Origin: CAYHMW01 sp964357925 | GTDB lineage: Bacteria > Patescibacteriota > Microgenomatia > UBA8517 | Assembly (NCBI GenBank): GCA_964357925.1 | Contig: CAYHMW010000015.1 | Location: 1 to 27,592 of the forward strand | Length of the DNA stretch: 27,592 nucleotides | Direction of reading: 5' to 3' | Shown: one piece after another, positions 1 through 7,466 of the stretch | Position numbering within the stretch: the first letter of the stretch is position 1 | Layout of the letters: each line of letters starts with the position of its first letter | Notes under the pieces: generated by a model | What the model was told of the DNA's origin: nothing | Database searches by the model: none | Seen by the model: the letters and a program-made list of their open reading frames with translations, nothing else | Position numbers and translations under genes: made by a program

Positions 1-2
1 CC

Positions 3-965
3 GATCTAGTAAAATTACCTACAAAAACCACAACCAAAACTACTTCCCCACCAAACATTCCAAGCATTGTCAATAACAAACTTTTCATTACATTCAATTT
101 AGAAAAAGGGATAGAAATACCAAACGAAGCGCCGCTCTTATCAAACACATCAAAAGAACCTCTTACAAATCAAAAAGCATATAAAATCGCAGCAAAAATG
201 GGCTTCACTAATAATCCCATTGAAACAAACGATGTGCGGAACGGAAAAACGTTAATTTGGTCAAACAATAAAACATCACTTGTTTTTCGATTAGATCTAA
301 ACAAAATCGAATTTTTCAACGTACCTCCAAATCAAAGAGACCTCAAAAAAACACTTTCAGACGCAGAGCTACAAAGCCTTGCAGGAAACTTCCTTGTAGA
401 AAATTTCGGCATGGCTCCTGATTCTTTAAAGTTCGAATCATTTAGCTATTTTAAGCAGCTTACAAACACAGCTCAAGCAGGCGTGGATGTTTTTCCACAA
501 AACACCTCTAAGGAAAACGCCGACACGGTCGTCGTAAAAATTAGCCCTAACACTCAGTACCAAGTTCTCACAACCAACAGCACAAACACAATTGCATCAG
601 TCAAACTCACCACTGATGGTGTAATTTTTTCTGCAGACACTTATCTGGACTTTGCGTTCCAAAAAGAAAGCGAGAACCAGCCACTTTTAAATATTGAGGA
701 AATAAAGGAAAACATCAATAAGGCATCAGTTTTTTTGATTGATGATGGTTATGTAAGCAAAACCAGTATGGAACTATTTCAACAAACGCTTACAAAAGTA
801 GTGATCACAAAAATAAAACTCATAAACCTTCTAGACCAACCCTTGGCAGAAACACTCCAACCAGTTTTCCTGCTAGAAGGGATAGGCACACTCATAGAAA
901 ACAACATAAATAAAACTGTCGAAGTAGGCCTTTATCTCCCAGCCCTCCGTTCCTTGTATTACTAA
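3..965 (+). CDS. Hypothetical protein, 5'-truncated by the window edge
   Basis: The reading frame is open from the first bases of the window, so this is the C-terminal 320 residues of a longer protein; an internal ATG at 198 is unlikely to be the true start. The first ~30 visible residues are rich in Thr, Lys, Pro and Ser, like an extracytoplasmic linker, and the rest looks beta-rich and soluble. No catalytic motif is visible. The last ~45 residues (a run of alternating Val/Ile/Lys, then Leu-Gln-Pro-Val-Phe and Glu-Gly) faintly recall the tail of PepSY/YycI-like exported domains, but this is too weak to name a family. I expect an upstream signal or membrane anchor outside the window. It ends 1 bp before the convergent dnaN stop. 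Confidence 0.75.
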   Translation, partial: DLVKLPTKTTTKTTSPPNIPSIVNNKLFITFNLEKGIEIPNEAPLLSNTSKEPLTNQKAYKIAAKMGFTNNPIETNDVRNGKTLIWSNNKTSLVFRLDLNKIEFFNVPPNQRDLKKTLSDAELQSLAGNFLVENFGMAPDSLKFESFSYFKQLTNTAQAGVDVFPQNTSKENADTVVVKISPNTQYQVLTTNSTNTIASVKLTTDGVIFSADTYLDFAFQKESENQPLLNIEEIKENINKASVFLIDDGYVSKTSMELFQQTLTKVVITKIKLINLLDQPLAETLQPVFLLEGIGTLIENNINKTVEVGLYLPALRSLYY

Positions 966-966
966 A

Positions 967-2061
967 CTACCCCCTAACCGGCATAATAAGATGAAGGTAA
1001 CTGGGCACACTCTCATCCAGAAACACACTCGGGCTTGATGCTGTACCAAGTTTTATCTTAATCGTCTCCCCAGGTGCTGCCCCCAAAAAATCTTCTATAA
1101 ATCGGTAGTTAAATAGAATCTCAAGGTCTTCCCCCCGCACCCTACCATCCACCACTATCTCCTGCTTGCCCTGTATGCTCTCAGAAGCAATTTTCAAAGT
1201 ATCCCCTGCTGCAACAAAAGAAACCGAATTAGCAGATTCCCTGGCAAACACAGATGCAGTCTTAACAGCACTCATAAGCTCCCGCCTAGAAACCACAATC
1301 TCGGTAGAGCTCGAGTCAGGAATTATCCTTTTATAGTCAGGAAATGCTCCATCAATTACTCTGCTGGCAAGCGTGTAGTTTCCAATTCCAAAAATCACCT
1401 GATTTTGAGCTTCACTGTAACTAAAACGAACCTCCTCGCTGTGAGCTGAAATCTTGAGAACCTCGCTCAATATTGTTTTCGGCACAATAATTTGAGGGAA
1501 AGCACCAAGATTAATTTTTTCTTTCTCAAACTTCGAAAGCCGAAATCCATCAGTGGTAACAAAAGTGGTCCCGACCTTATTGTTCTGAATCAATAACCCC
1601 GTCAAAACAACCCGTGTCGAGTCAGTCGACACACTAAACGCCAAGAGTTTAATTATCTGCGACAAATCCCCCGAAGGTATAGAAACTGAGCCCTCTGGTA
1701 ATTCACCTAAAACCTCTGGGAAATCAGAGACATTAACCCCAGCAATCCTTCCACTAAACCCACTAGTAGTAATTTTTAAAACCTCACCCTCAGTTAAAAA
1801 CTGCAAGGTTTCAGCGTCAAGACTACCCACAAGCTCACACAGTGTTCTGGCAGGTACCGCAATCTCTCCTTCATTTTTTATGTTAGCACCAACCTTCGTA
1901 GAGATAGACATCTCAAGGTTCGTCGCCTCTATTCCCAAGGAAACTCCATGCGCACGAAGTACGATATTATTTAAAACCGGTAGTTGTGAACGCGTAGACA
2001 CAAAACGAGATGCTTCAGTGATTGCTTTTAAAAATTCACTTTTTAATACAATTAACTCCAT
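967..2061 (-). CDS. dnaN: DNA polymerase III beta sliding clamp
   Basis: DnaN is the ring-shaped processivity clamp that tethers Pol III to DNA and recruits other partners. The product is 364 residues, against about 366 for the family. The N-terminus has the family pattern in which a Leu-Pro-Val-Leu-Asn-Asn-Ile block follows ~25 residues of helix, and the C-terminus ends in Met-Pro-Val-Arg-Gly, close to the usual Met-Pro-Met-Arg ending. The three clamp domains span about 1-120, 121-245 and 246-364. The ATG at 2061 has no Shine-Dalgarno; an AT-rich TATATATAAAT stretch lies 8 nt upstream and could act as a -10 box. It lies downstream of dnaA on the same strand, with the probable oriC in the 182-bp gap. 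Confidence 0.97.
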   Translation of the reverse strand: MELIVLKSEFLKAITEASRFVSTRSQLPVLNNIVLRAHGVSLGIEATNLEMSISTKVGANIKNEGEIAVPARTLCELVGSLDAETLQFLTEGEVLKITTSGFSGRIAGVNVSDFPEVLGELPEGSVSIPSGDLSQIIKLLAFSVSTDSTRVVLTGLLIQNNKVGTTFVTTDGFRLSKFEKEKINLGAFPQIIVPKTILSEVLKISAHSEEVRFSYSEAQNQVIFGIGNYTLASRVIDGAFPDYKRIIPDSSSTEIVVSRRELMSAVKTASVFARESANSVSFVAAGDTLKIASESIQGKQEIVVDGRVRGEDLEILFNYRFIEDFLGAAPGETIKIKLGTASSPSVFLDESVPSYLHLIMPVRG

Positions 2062-2254
2062 TTAGGTAATTTATATATAAATACTAGTAGTCGTAGTAGT
2101 AGAGCATGTTGATATGTTAAAGCCCCCGCTCAAATTCCCCTTAAAATAATTGTGCATAACACGCCACAATTTTGTGAATATTTTCGCTGATAAATATTCA
2201 TTCATCATGGATAAGTGGATAAAGGATATCATCTCTCTACAACTTATCCCCACA
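2062..2254. other. oriC: Probable replication origin oriC (DnaA boxes plus DnaA-trio)
   Basis: The dnaA-dnaN gap holds origin-type parts. DnaA boxes, reading the minus strand: TTATGCACA at 2151-2159 (fits TTATNCACA), TTATCCACT at 2214-2222 (one mismatch), TTATCCCCA on the plus strand at 2244-2252 (one mismatch, over the dnaA stop), and ATATTCACA at 2173-2181 (one mismatch from TTATTCACA). A perfect box lies just inside dnaA at 2320-2328. Moving toward dnaN there is a GC-rich block (2121-2140), then TAGTAGTCGTAGTAGTAG at 2085-2102, and then an AT-rich stretch (2061-2084). The order box, GC block, TAG repeat, AT-rich DNA matches the basal unwinding system described for Bacillus subtilis, where the repeat is the DnaA-trio. 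The ~48 bp between the nearest good box and the repeat is longer than I expect. Confidence 0.72.
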
Positions 2255-3620
2255 AGAGATGTTTTATCCGGAGGATATCCTCACGAATATCAACATCTAA
2301 TGAACTGAGTTTTGTTATCTTATCCACACCATGAATTACAGTAGAATGATCCCGCCCACCAACGGCCCGCCCAATTTCCTCGAGAGACATTTGTAGCTCA
2401 GTCCGGAGTATGTACATAAGAATTTGCCTTGGCCTTGCAATACTCCTACTCCTTCGAGTCCCTAGTAGATTTCGCTTACCAACAGTATAGTGGTCACATA
2501 TAACGTTTATTACTTCCTCAGAAGATTTTTTAGGTCCACGCGTCTCTGGAATCAAGCCCCCCTTCCCTAATAGTCTCTGCACAAACTCCTCACTTATCTC
2601 AGTCTGCTTAATTTTAAGTTCACTCCCTAGGCGTATTAAAAACCCCTCAATTTTTCGGGCGCCGTCAATATTGCCGGCTACAAGCTTTACTTCCTCGTCA
2701 GTTAATCTCAAACCTTTCTCCTGGGATTTAATCTGAACAATTGCACATCGCAGCTCAAAATCAGGCTGTGCAATGTCGACGATTAGTCCAGCCTCAAATC
2801 TACTTTTTAGTCGGTCCTCGAGCTTTGGAATCTCAGTCGGTGGCCTGTCAGAAGTTAAAATAACTTGCCCTCCGGCCGAAGTAACGGCATTAAATGTATG
2901 AAAAAACTCCTCCTGAATAGTATCCTTCCCAGCAATAAATTGGATATCGTCAATAAAAAGTGCGTTCAGCTTCCTGTATTTCTCACGAAAATTTGCCGTG
3001 GTTTTATTTCTAATCCCCTCAATAATGTCATTCCCAAATTCTTCAGAGGTGCAAGTCAGAATTTTAGTCTCAAGATCACCCTGAAGCATCCTGTATCCAA
3101 CAGCGTGCATTAAGTGTGTCTTCCCCACCCCAACCCCTCCATATAAAATTAAGGGGTTGTATGCGACTCCCGGCTGCCTTGCTACAGCCTCGGCGGCCGC
3201 CCAAGCCATTTGGTTTGATCCAGAAACGGCAAAGTTTTCAAATGTAAATCCAGGCCGAATCCTGGCCTTCGCAACCTTCTCCATAACAAGCTCCTCGTTT
3301 GCCTTGTGTTCAAAAAGTGGAGTACCAGAAAGCACGTTTGCTTGTTCAGGCAGTTTGCTGCTTATGACAAAACTTAGGTCACAAGGTGCACCAATGGCCT
3401 TCATTAGATTGTCTTGTATTAAACCAAAGTACCGCAGTTCAATTGTCTGCTTTACAAACAGACTGTTGCAGCCAATTTCGGCTGAATAACGATTTTCATC
3501 AACCTTGCGAAGCGAGTTGAGGAATGTTTGAGAAAGCCAAGTCGAGTAAATCGGTGAAGAAACAGACACACGAATTCCTGAAAGAACGTCATTCCACACT
3601 TCCTCTTTGTTTGGTTTCAC
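2244..3620 (-). CDS. dnaA: Chromosomal replication initiator DnaA
   Basis: DnaA binds DnaA boxes, oligomerises with ATP and melts oriC. The product is 458 residues, normal for the family. Domain I is about residues 1-80 (Trp in the Glu-Val-Trp helix, Thr-Trp-Leu). Domain III begins near 125 with Phe-Glu-Asn-Phe. The Walker A motif GGVGVGKTH is near 160-168, and Walker B is ALFIDDIQF. The C-terminal domain IV has the signature GGRDHSTVIHGVDK that reads DnaA boxes. The start is a GTG at 3618-3620; a TATAGG hexamer lies 8 nt upstream, and an AGGA within it could serve as a weak ribosome site. A perfect DnaA box lies about 20 bp upstream, suggesting autoregulation. Confidence 0.98.
   Translation of the reverse strand: MKPNKEEVWNDVLSGIRVSVSSPIYSTWLSQTFLNSLRKVDENRYSAEIGCNSLFVKQTIELRYFGLIQDNLMKAIGAPCDLSFVISSKLPEQANVLSGTPLFEHKANEELVMEKVAKARIRPGFTFENFAVSGSNQMAWAAAEAVARQPGVAYNPLILYGGVGVGKTHLMHAVGYRMLQGDLETKILTCTSEEFGNDIIEGIRNKTTANFREKYRKLNALFIDDIQFIAGKDTIQEEFFHTFNAVTSAGGQVILTSDRPPTEIPKLEDRLKSRFEAGLIVDIAQPDFELRCAIVQIKSQEKGLRLTDEEVKLVAGNIDGARKIEGFLIRLGSELKIKQTEISEEFVQRLLGKGGLIPETRGPKKSSEEVINVICDHYTVGKRNLLGTRRSRSIARPRQILMYILRTELQMSLEEIGRAVGGRDHSTVIHGVDKITKLSSLDVDIREDILRIKHLLWG
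2320..2328 (+). other. Perfect DnaA box inside the dnaA 3' end
   Basis: TTATCCACA matches the consensus at all nine positions. It falls in the codons for Val-Asp-Lys in the DnaA C-terminal signature region, so coding constraint may explain it in part. It is about 65 bp from the oriC box cluster and may belong to it. Confidence 0.6.
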
Positions 3621-3628
3621 ACCCGAAT

Positions 3629-3647
3629 CCTATAGAAGTTATCCACA
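3629..3647 (-). promoter_or_regulatory. dnaA -10 box and overlapping DnaA box
   Basis: On the minus strand TATAGG (3629-3634) ends 8 nt before the dnaA GTG. A perfect DnaA box, TTATCCACA on the plus strand at 3639-3647, lies just upstream of it, where RNA polymerase would sit. This layout predicts repression of dnaA by its own product. A -35 is unclear; TTGCGA with a short 15-bp spacer is the best candidate. Confidence 0.5.
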
Positions 3648-3677
3648 ATTCGCAACCCCAAGTTTTTCCGAAAGATC

Positions 3678-3707
3678 TTTCAAATTTCAACTCCAATGTG
3701 TTAAAAT
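3678..3707 (+). promoter_or_regulatory. Promoter for the rpmH operon
   Basis: TTTCAA (3678-3683), an 18-bp spacer and TAAAAT (3702-3707). The -10 ends only 6 nt before the rpmH ATG, which predicts a leaderless transcript. It diverges from dnaA. Confidence 0.6.
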
Positions 3708-3713
3708 CACTTC

Positions 3714-3839
3714 ATGTCAACAAAAAGAACATATAAACCAAGCAAACTTAAAAGGAAAAGAACCCACGGCTTCAGAAGTAAAAGTAAAAGCGTACTTCAA
3801 AAAAGAAGAAGAAAAGGTAGAAAGAGCCTTAGTATTTAA
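3714..3839 (+). CDS. rpmH: Large ribosomal subunit protein bL34
   Basis: This is a 41-residue, extremely Lys/Arg-rich protein starting Met-Ser-Thr-Lys-Arg-Thr-Tyr-Lys-Pro-Ser-Lys, followed by Arg-Thr-His-Gly-Phe-Arg and ending in Lys-Gly-Arg-Lys-Ser-Leu-Ser-Ile. These are the invariant blocks of bL34 (commonly 44-47 residues, so this one is slightly short). bL34 sits in the large subunit near domain III of 23S rRNA. It is the first gene of the conserved rpmH-rnpA-yidD-yidC-jag cluster, 17 bp before rnpA. Longer open frames cross the same DNA in another frame but have no family resemblance. No Shine-Dalgarno is seen; the -10 box is 6 nt upstream. Confidence 0.95.
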   Translation: MSTKRTYKPSKLKRKRTHGFRSKSKSVLQKRRRKGRKSLSI

Positions 3840-3856
3840 AGTTTGAAAAAGTAAAA

Positions 3857-4201
3857 ATGCTTTCAAGCGAACATCGCCTGACAAAAAAAGCCGATTTTGA
3901 ACGCCTGAAAAAAAGTGGTAAAAGCCATCACTTCAAATACTTCACCTTGTCTGTGTTCAATCGTAAAGACAAACTTCCAACAAGAGTAGGCTTTATAGTT
4001 ACAAAGAACGTTTCAGGAAGCTCAGTCATCCGCAATAAGGTCAAAAGAGGCCTTGGTGAAGGCGTCCGTCAAAACATGATTTATATAAAGCCCGGACTTG
4101 ATTGTGTTGTTATTGCACACACAGATAGTGCGAGAGCCTACACAGCAGACCTTATGCAGGCCGTGAGCGAAGCAATTAAAGGAGCCAAAATCGGCAAATG
4201 A
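3857..4201 (+). CDS. rnpA: Ribonuclease P protein component
   Basis: RnpA is the protein subunit of RNase P, which with the RNA subunit matures the 5' ends of tRNAs. The product is 114 residues, normal for the family. The start Leu-Ser-x-x-His-Arg-Leu-Thr-Lys-Lys-x-Asp-Phe is typical. Family blocks follow: Arg-Val-Gly-Phe-Ile-Val-Thr-Lys-Asn-Val and the RNR-type motif, here Ile-Arg-Asn-Lys-Val-Lys-Arg, slightly diverged from Arg-Asn-Arg-x-Lys-Arg. The stop codon overlaps the yidD start (ATGA, 4198-4201), which implies translational coupling. Confidence 0.95.
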   Translation: MLSSEHRLTKKADFERLKKSGKSHHFKYFTLSVFNRKDKLPTRVGFIVTKNVSGSSVIRNKVKRGLGEGVRQNMIYIKPGLDCVVIAHTDSARAYTADLMQAVSEAIKGAKIGK

Positions 4202-4416
4202 AGCGCCTTTTTAGTCTCCTGATCCTTCTTTACCAAAACACTCTCTCGGTAATCCTCTCAGTGCTTTTTGGCAAAGGCTGTCGCTTCACTCCAACCTGCT
4301 CAGAATACGCTCGGGATGCAATTGGGAAATATGGTATTATTCAAGGTAGTCTAAAAACGGGCATTCGCCTATCTCACTGTCATCCTTGGGGAGGCTCCGG
4401 TTACGACCCAGCATAA
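4198..4416 (+). CDS. yidD: Membrane protein insertion efficiency factor YidD
   Basis: YidD is a small membrane-associated protein thought to assist YidC-dependent insertion. The product is 72 residues. It has the hallmark Cys-Arg-Phe-x-Pro-Thr-Cys-Ser-x-Tyr-Ala near residues 28-38, then Ile-Arg-Leu-Ser-His-Cys-His-Pro-Trp-Gly-Gly-Ser-Gly-Tyr-Asp-Pro near the C-terminus, both essentially canonical. It overlaps rnpA by 4 nt and is followed 15 bp later by yidC, the universal arrangement. Confidence 0.96.
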   Translation: MKRLFSLLILLYQNTLSVILSVLFGKGCRFTPTCSEYARDAIGKYGIIQGSLKTGIRLSHCHPWGGSGYDPA

Positions 4417-4431
4417 TCACAAGAAAAATCC

Positions 4432-5244
4432 ATGAATATTTTCACAGTCCTATTAACCGAGCCTCTTGCCAACGGCCTCGTGATTTCCTATCGCCTCCTA
4501 GGCAGCAATATGGGTCTGGCCATTATCGGCTTTTCACTCTTCCTGGTCATGATCCTCACTCCCCTTACAAAACCCTACATGGATTCAATGAAACACATGA
4601 GGAAGTATCAAAAAGATCTTGAACGCCTCAAACAAAAACATAAGGGCGACAAAGTGAAATATGCCCAAGCCCAAGCAGATTTTTATAAAGAAAAAGGTAT
4701 AAATCCAAGTAAAGGTTGCCTCCCCTATCTTCTTCAAATTGCAATCCTAATCGCCTTTTTCAGGCTTTTTATGAATGTGTTTAATGGAGGAGGAATCGCC
4801 GATAATCTCAACAAGTATTTATATGAACCTCTTAAATTTGCGCCCAACGCAGTTGTCCACACACAATTTCTTTACACAGACGTAGGGAAACCCGATGCCT
4901 TTTCAGTTTCAGGCTTACCAATTAAGCTCCCTGGAGCACTTCTGATTGTCTCAGCGCTCGTACAACTACTTTCTGCCAAAATTACCCAACCATTCATTGA
5001 AGAGGAAAAGAAATTAGTCAAAAAGACACCCGAAACAAGCGACGACGTCATGGTAGCTACCCAAAGCTACATGATCTACATGCTTCCCTTCTTTACCTTA
5101 TGGTTCGGCCTCCAATTCCCCAGTGGCCTTGCACTCTATTGGCTTGTTTTTTCTGGCTCCCAAGCAGTTAAGCAGTATCGAGCCAGCGGTTGGGGTGGGG
5201 CCACTCCATGGGTAATTGCCCTCAAAAAGTTAGCCAAAAACTAA
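4432..5244 (+). CDS. yidC: Membrane protein insertase YidC/Oxa1 family
   Basis: YidC inserts and folds inner-membrane proteins, alone or with SecYEG. The product is 270 residues, lacking the large periplasmic P1 domain of proteobacterial YidC, as in Gram-positive-type YidC/SpoIIIJ. Hydrophobic segments lie near residues 25-48, 97-116, 158-184 and 215-250. A charged Lys/Arg/Glu-rich cytoplasmic hairpin spans about 50-88. The Gly-Ile-Asn-Pro-x-Lys-Gly-Cys-Leu-Pro block (about 87-97) before the second segment is diagnostic. The N-terminal signal peptide of lipoprotein-type homologues is absent. Confidence 0.95.
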   Translation: MNIFTVLLTEPLANGLVISYRLLGSNMGLAIIGFSLFLVMILTPLTKPYMDSMKHMRKYQKDLERLKQKHKGDKVKYAQAQADFYKEKGINPSKGCLPYLLQIAILIAFFRLFMNVFNGGGIADNLNKYLYEPLKFAPNAVVHTQFLYTDVGKPDAFSVSGLPIKLPGALLIVSALVQLLSAKITQPFIEEEKKLVKKTPETSDDVMVATQSYMIYMLPFFTLWFGLQFPSGLALYWLVFSGSQAVKQYRASGWGGATPWVIALKKLAKN

Positions 5245-5269
5245 CTTCTCTGATAAACTACACTCGATT

Positions 5270-5743
5270 ATGGCTAAAGTTAAATCACTCGCAAAAACCT
5301 CCGAAGATATCGCCAAAGATCTTTTCAAGCTTCTTAATGTCGATGCGACTTTCGAAACAACCCAAACTGAAGAAAACGGTGAAAAAGGCGTCTCAATGGC
5401 AATTAAATCGGCAGAAGAGGCAGGCCTTCTTATCGGCAGCCACGGTGCGACACTCCATGCGCTCGAGTCATTTCTTTCCATGGCTCTAAAGCAAAAAACT
5501 GGTGAGTGGGTGAGGGTAACCCTTGATGTTGATGGTTGGCGCGAGAAACAAGATAACTACCTCAGAGAGCTTGCAATCCATGCTGCAGAACGCGCAAGGA
5601 CAACGGGGGAGCCTCAAAACCTTTACAACCTAAACCCAAGCCAAAGGCGAACAATTCATATGTACCTCAAAACCGAAAAAGGCATTGCCACAGAATCGTT
5701 AGGAGAAGGGGAGGGTAGATACCTCATTATCAAGGCTTCGTGA
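5270..5743 (+). CDS. jag: RNA-binding protein Jag/KhpB (KH and R3H domains)
   Basis: Jag/KhpB proteins bind RNA and in Gram-positive bacteria influence cell elongation and division; the gene usually follows yidC, as here (25 bp). The product is 157 residues. A short N-terminal helix (1-20, Lys-rich) replaces the longer Jag-N domain. A KH domain at about 25-100 carries Gly-Leu-Leu-Ile-Gly-Ser-His-Gly-Ala-Thr-Leu. A C-terminal R3H domain (about 100-157) has Asn-Pro-x-x-Arg-Arg-x-Ile-His, followed by a Gly-Glu-Gly-x-x-Arg segment. Its TGA stop overlaps the GTG of the next gene. Confidence 0.93.
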   Translation: MAKVKSLAKTSEDIAKDLFKLLNVDATFETTQTEENGEKGVSMAIKSAEEAGLLIGSHGATLHALESFLSMALKQKTGEWVRVTLDVDGWREKQDNYLRELAIHAAERARTTGEPQNLYNLNPSQRRTIHMYLKTEKGIATESLGEGEGRYLIIKAS

Positions 5744-6888
5744 GTCTGGAACATAGACTTTTTCAGCTACTTGTCCTACTTTTACCCACACAACTTACAT
5801 TTCACTACTTTCCAAGCTGGTCTTACGTTTTTGGACTTAAGATCGATTACCTCGCAGTAAGTTTATATTTCACCGACCTTCTTATTATCAGCCTCCTTGT
5901 TGTCTCGTTTATTACAAAAAAGCCAAAACGGCCTAATTTCGATATTTTTGCGCGATTGTCTTTCGTATTTGTAGCTACGAATATACTGTTTTCGTCGAGT
6001 ATTGCCATTACAACAATCGCATGGCTCAAGATGGCTCCGGATTTCTCACTCGCATATTACGTTTATGAGAATAGCTCGAAAGTTAAAGACCACATTGTAA
6101 AACCACTTACGCTTTCGCTGATTTTTCTCAGTACACTTGCTATTCTGCAATTCATTCACAAAGGGAGTCTTGGTGGGCTATTGTATTGGCTAGGGGAGCG
6201 AGACCTTTCAGTTTTTACGCCCGGCATTGCAAAGTTTAATTTTGGAGGAATTAATTATCTTCGCCCCTATGCCACTTTCCCACACCCAAACGCCCTCGCC
6301 GGCTTTATTGGCGCTAGTGCGCTGCTAATTGGCAAGCCTCTGTTTTTGATTGGGCTTCTACCCACACTCTCCAGAAATGCAATTTCGGCGCTACTCGGAG
6401 TCTTTCTGCTACGTGGCAAATTCTCAAAAGCAACAATATTCATTGTCGCTATCTTTTCTCTTGTTTTGCCACTTAAAGGTCCGCTAGGTATTTCAAGTGC
6501 TATAGATAGAAGGCTGCAGTTAGCCACTTGGGCGGGAGAGATAGTGTCAGTAAATCCAGTGAACGGCACAGGGTTGGGAACTTATATTTATGAAATTGGC
6601 AAACTAAATAATACTTCTCAACTGCGTGTAGAAACTCTAAATTCGCTTTTACAGCCAGTTCACAACATTTACTTACTAGTGCTATCAGAAACTGGATTAT
6701 TGGGTCTTTGCATTATTGTTATATTGCTTACAAGTTCAGCAGCCAAAACCAAAGATTCTAAAGTAAAAAACGCGCTCTTGTTTATTGTCCTGAGTGGCAC
6801 TCTAGATCACTACTGGCTGACAATCAAACAAACCAGACTTCTGTTTTTCGTAATCCTCGCACTAGCGCGAGGAAAAGACAAAAGGTAG
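5740..6888 (+). CDS. O-antigen ligase / Wzy-like polymerase, polytopic membrane protein
   Basis: The product is 382 residues with about ten hydrophobic segments. The Wzy_C (O-antigen ligase) pattern is visible: Arg-Pro-Tyr-Ala-Thr-Phe-Pro-His-Pro-Asn-Ala-Leu-Ala near residue 182, Ser-Arg-Asn near 212, Asn-Gly-Thr-Gly-Leu-Gly near 277, and Pro-Val-His-Asn-Ile-Tyr-Leu with Glu-Thr-Gly-Leu-Leu-Gly near 305. Members join or polymerise lipid-linked glycans at the outer face of the membrane, or glycosylate proteins; the substrate cannot be told. The GTG start (5740) overlaps the jag stop by 4 nt and suggests coupling. No other glycan genes adjoin it. Confidence 0.82.
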   Translation: MSLEHRLFQLLVLLLPTQLTFHYFPSWSYVFGLKIDYLAVSLYFTDLLIISLLVVSFITKKPKRPNFDIFARLSFVFVATNILFSSSIAITTIAWLKMAPDFSLAYYVYENSSKVKDHIVKPLTLSLIFLSTLAILQFIHKGSLGGLLYWLGERDLSVFTPGIAKFNFGGINYLRPYATFPHPNALAGFIGASALLIGKPLFLIGLLPTLSRNAISALLGVFLLRGKFSKATIFIVAIFSLVLPLKGPLGISSAIDRRLQLATWAGEIVSVNPVNGTGLGTYIYEIGKLNNTSQLRVETLNSLLQPVHNIYLLVLSETGLLGLCIIVILLTSSAAKTKDSKVKNALLFIVLSGTLDHYWLTIKQTRLLFFVILALARGKDKR

Positions 6889-6899
6889 AATTGCCGTGG

Positions 6900-7334
6900 A
6901 TGGAAAAGAAGAAAACACTCTCAATTTTTTGCGATGGTGGCAGCAGAGGAAATCCTGGCCCATCAGCTTTTGCCTTTGTGATTTACGACGAGAAAGACAG
7001 CGTTGTTTACAAACATAAGAGTTATATCGGAATCACAACAAATAACGTTGCAGAGTATTCTGGTGTTCTCGAAGCACACAAGTGGCTTTCTAAAAATGCA
7101 GAAAATAAGAATGTCGAGAAAGCAATTTTTATTCTTGATTCAGAACTCGTGACGAAGCAATTAAACGGTATCTATAAAATCAAAAGTCCACAACTCGTTC
7201 CTCTTGCAAAAGAAATTAAAAAAATTAAAAATGAACTTTCCAGAGTTTCAATAAGTGTTGTGCACACGCTTCGCGATGGCAACAAAACAGCCGACGCCCT
7301 CGTCAATGAAGCACTTGATGAAAACGGTTCGTGA
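6900..7334 (+). CDS. rnhA: Ribonuclease HI
   Basis: RNase HI cleaves the RNA strand of RNA-DNA hybrids. The product is 144 residues from ATG 6900. The metal-binding set is complete: Asp12 in Cys-Asp-Gly-Gly-Ser-Arg-Gly-Asn-Pro-Gly-Pro, Glu52 in Asn-Asn-Val-Ala-Glu-Tyr, Asp80 in Ile-Leu-Asp-Ser, and the C-terminal His122-x2-Arg-x2-Asn-x2-Ala-Asp132 element. The short form without the basic protrusion is like the Bacillus/archaeal type. An in-frame TTG at 6891, three residues longer, is possible; an AAGGTAG stretch at 6882-6888 suits neither start ideally. The gene lies 11 bp after the membrane protein gene. Confidence 0.93.
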   Translation: MEKKKTLSIFCDGGSRGNPGPSAFAFVIYDEKDSVVYKHKSYIGITTNNVAEYSGVLEAHKWLSKNAENKNVEKAIFILDSELVTKQLNGIYKIKSPQLVPLAKEIKKIKNELSRVSISVVHTLRDGNKTADALVNEALDENGS

Positions 7335-7422
7335 CAATGCCTCAATATTCACGTAGCACCAAGCGTTTTGCCCGATAACAAGGCTCATGCAAAGAGTCAT
7401 CAAACGCGTGCGGAAAAAAAAT

Positions 7423-7452
7423 TTACTCTAATTCACATGGACCGTGTATGCT
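7423..7452 (+). promoter_or_regulatory. Weak promoter before the DUF4012 gene
   Basis: TTACTC (7423-7428), an 18-bp spacer and TATGCT (7447-7452), 14 nt before the ATG at 7467. It lies in a 132-bp gap that otherwise shows no gene. The match is moderate only. Confidence 0.35.
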
Positions 7453-7466
7453 GCTAAGATTGATGA

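Noticed and set aside
2071..2253. 60-codon minus-strand open frame between dnaA and dnaN
   Set aside because: It lies over the origin elements, has no family resemblance and low-complexity Thr/Ile composition from the TAG repeat.
3524..3846. Longer plus-strand open frames across the dnaA start and rpmH
   Set aside because: They are out of frame with rpmH, which has an unmistakable bL34 sequence.
4198..5743. Alternative genetic code with UGA as glycine (Gracilibacteria/SR1)
   Set aside because: UGA ends rnpA, jag and others exactly where the families end, and no in-frame UGA occurs in conserved genes.
7335..7466. Possible structured RNA in the 132-bp gap (GCGTTT 7363-7368 pairing with AAACGC 7402-7407)
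   Set aside because: The stem is short with a large loop, and no tRNA or known RNA features are present.
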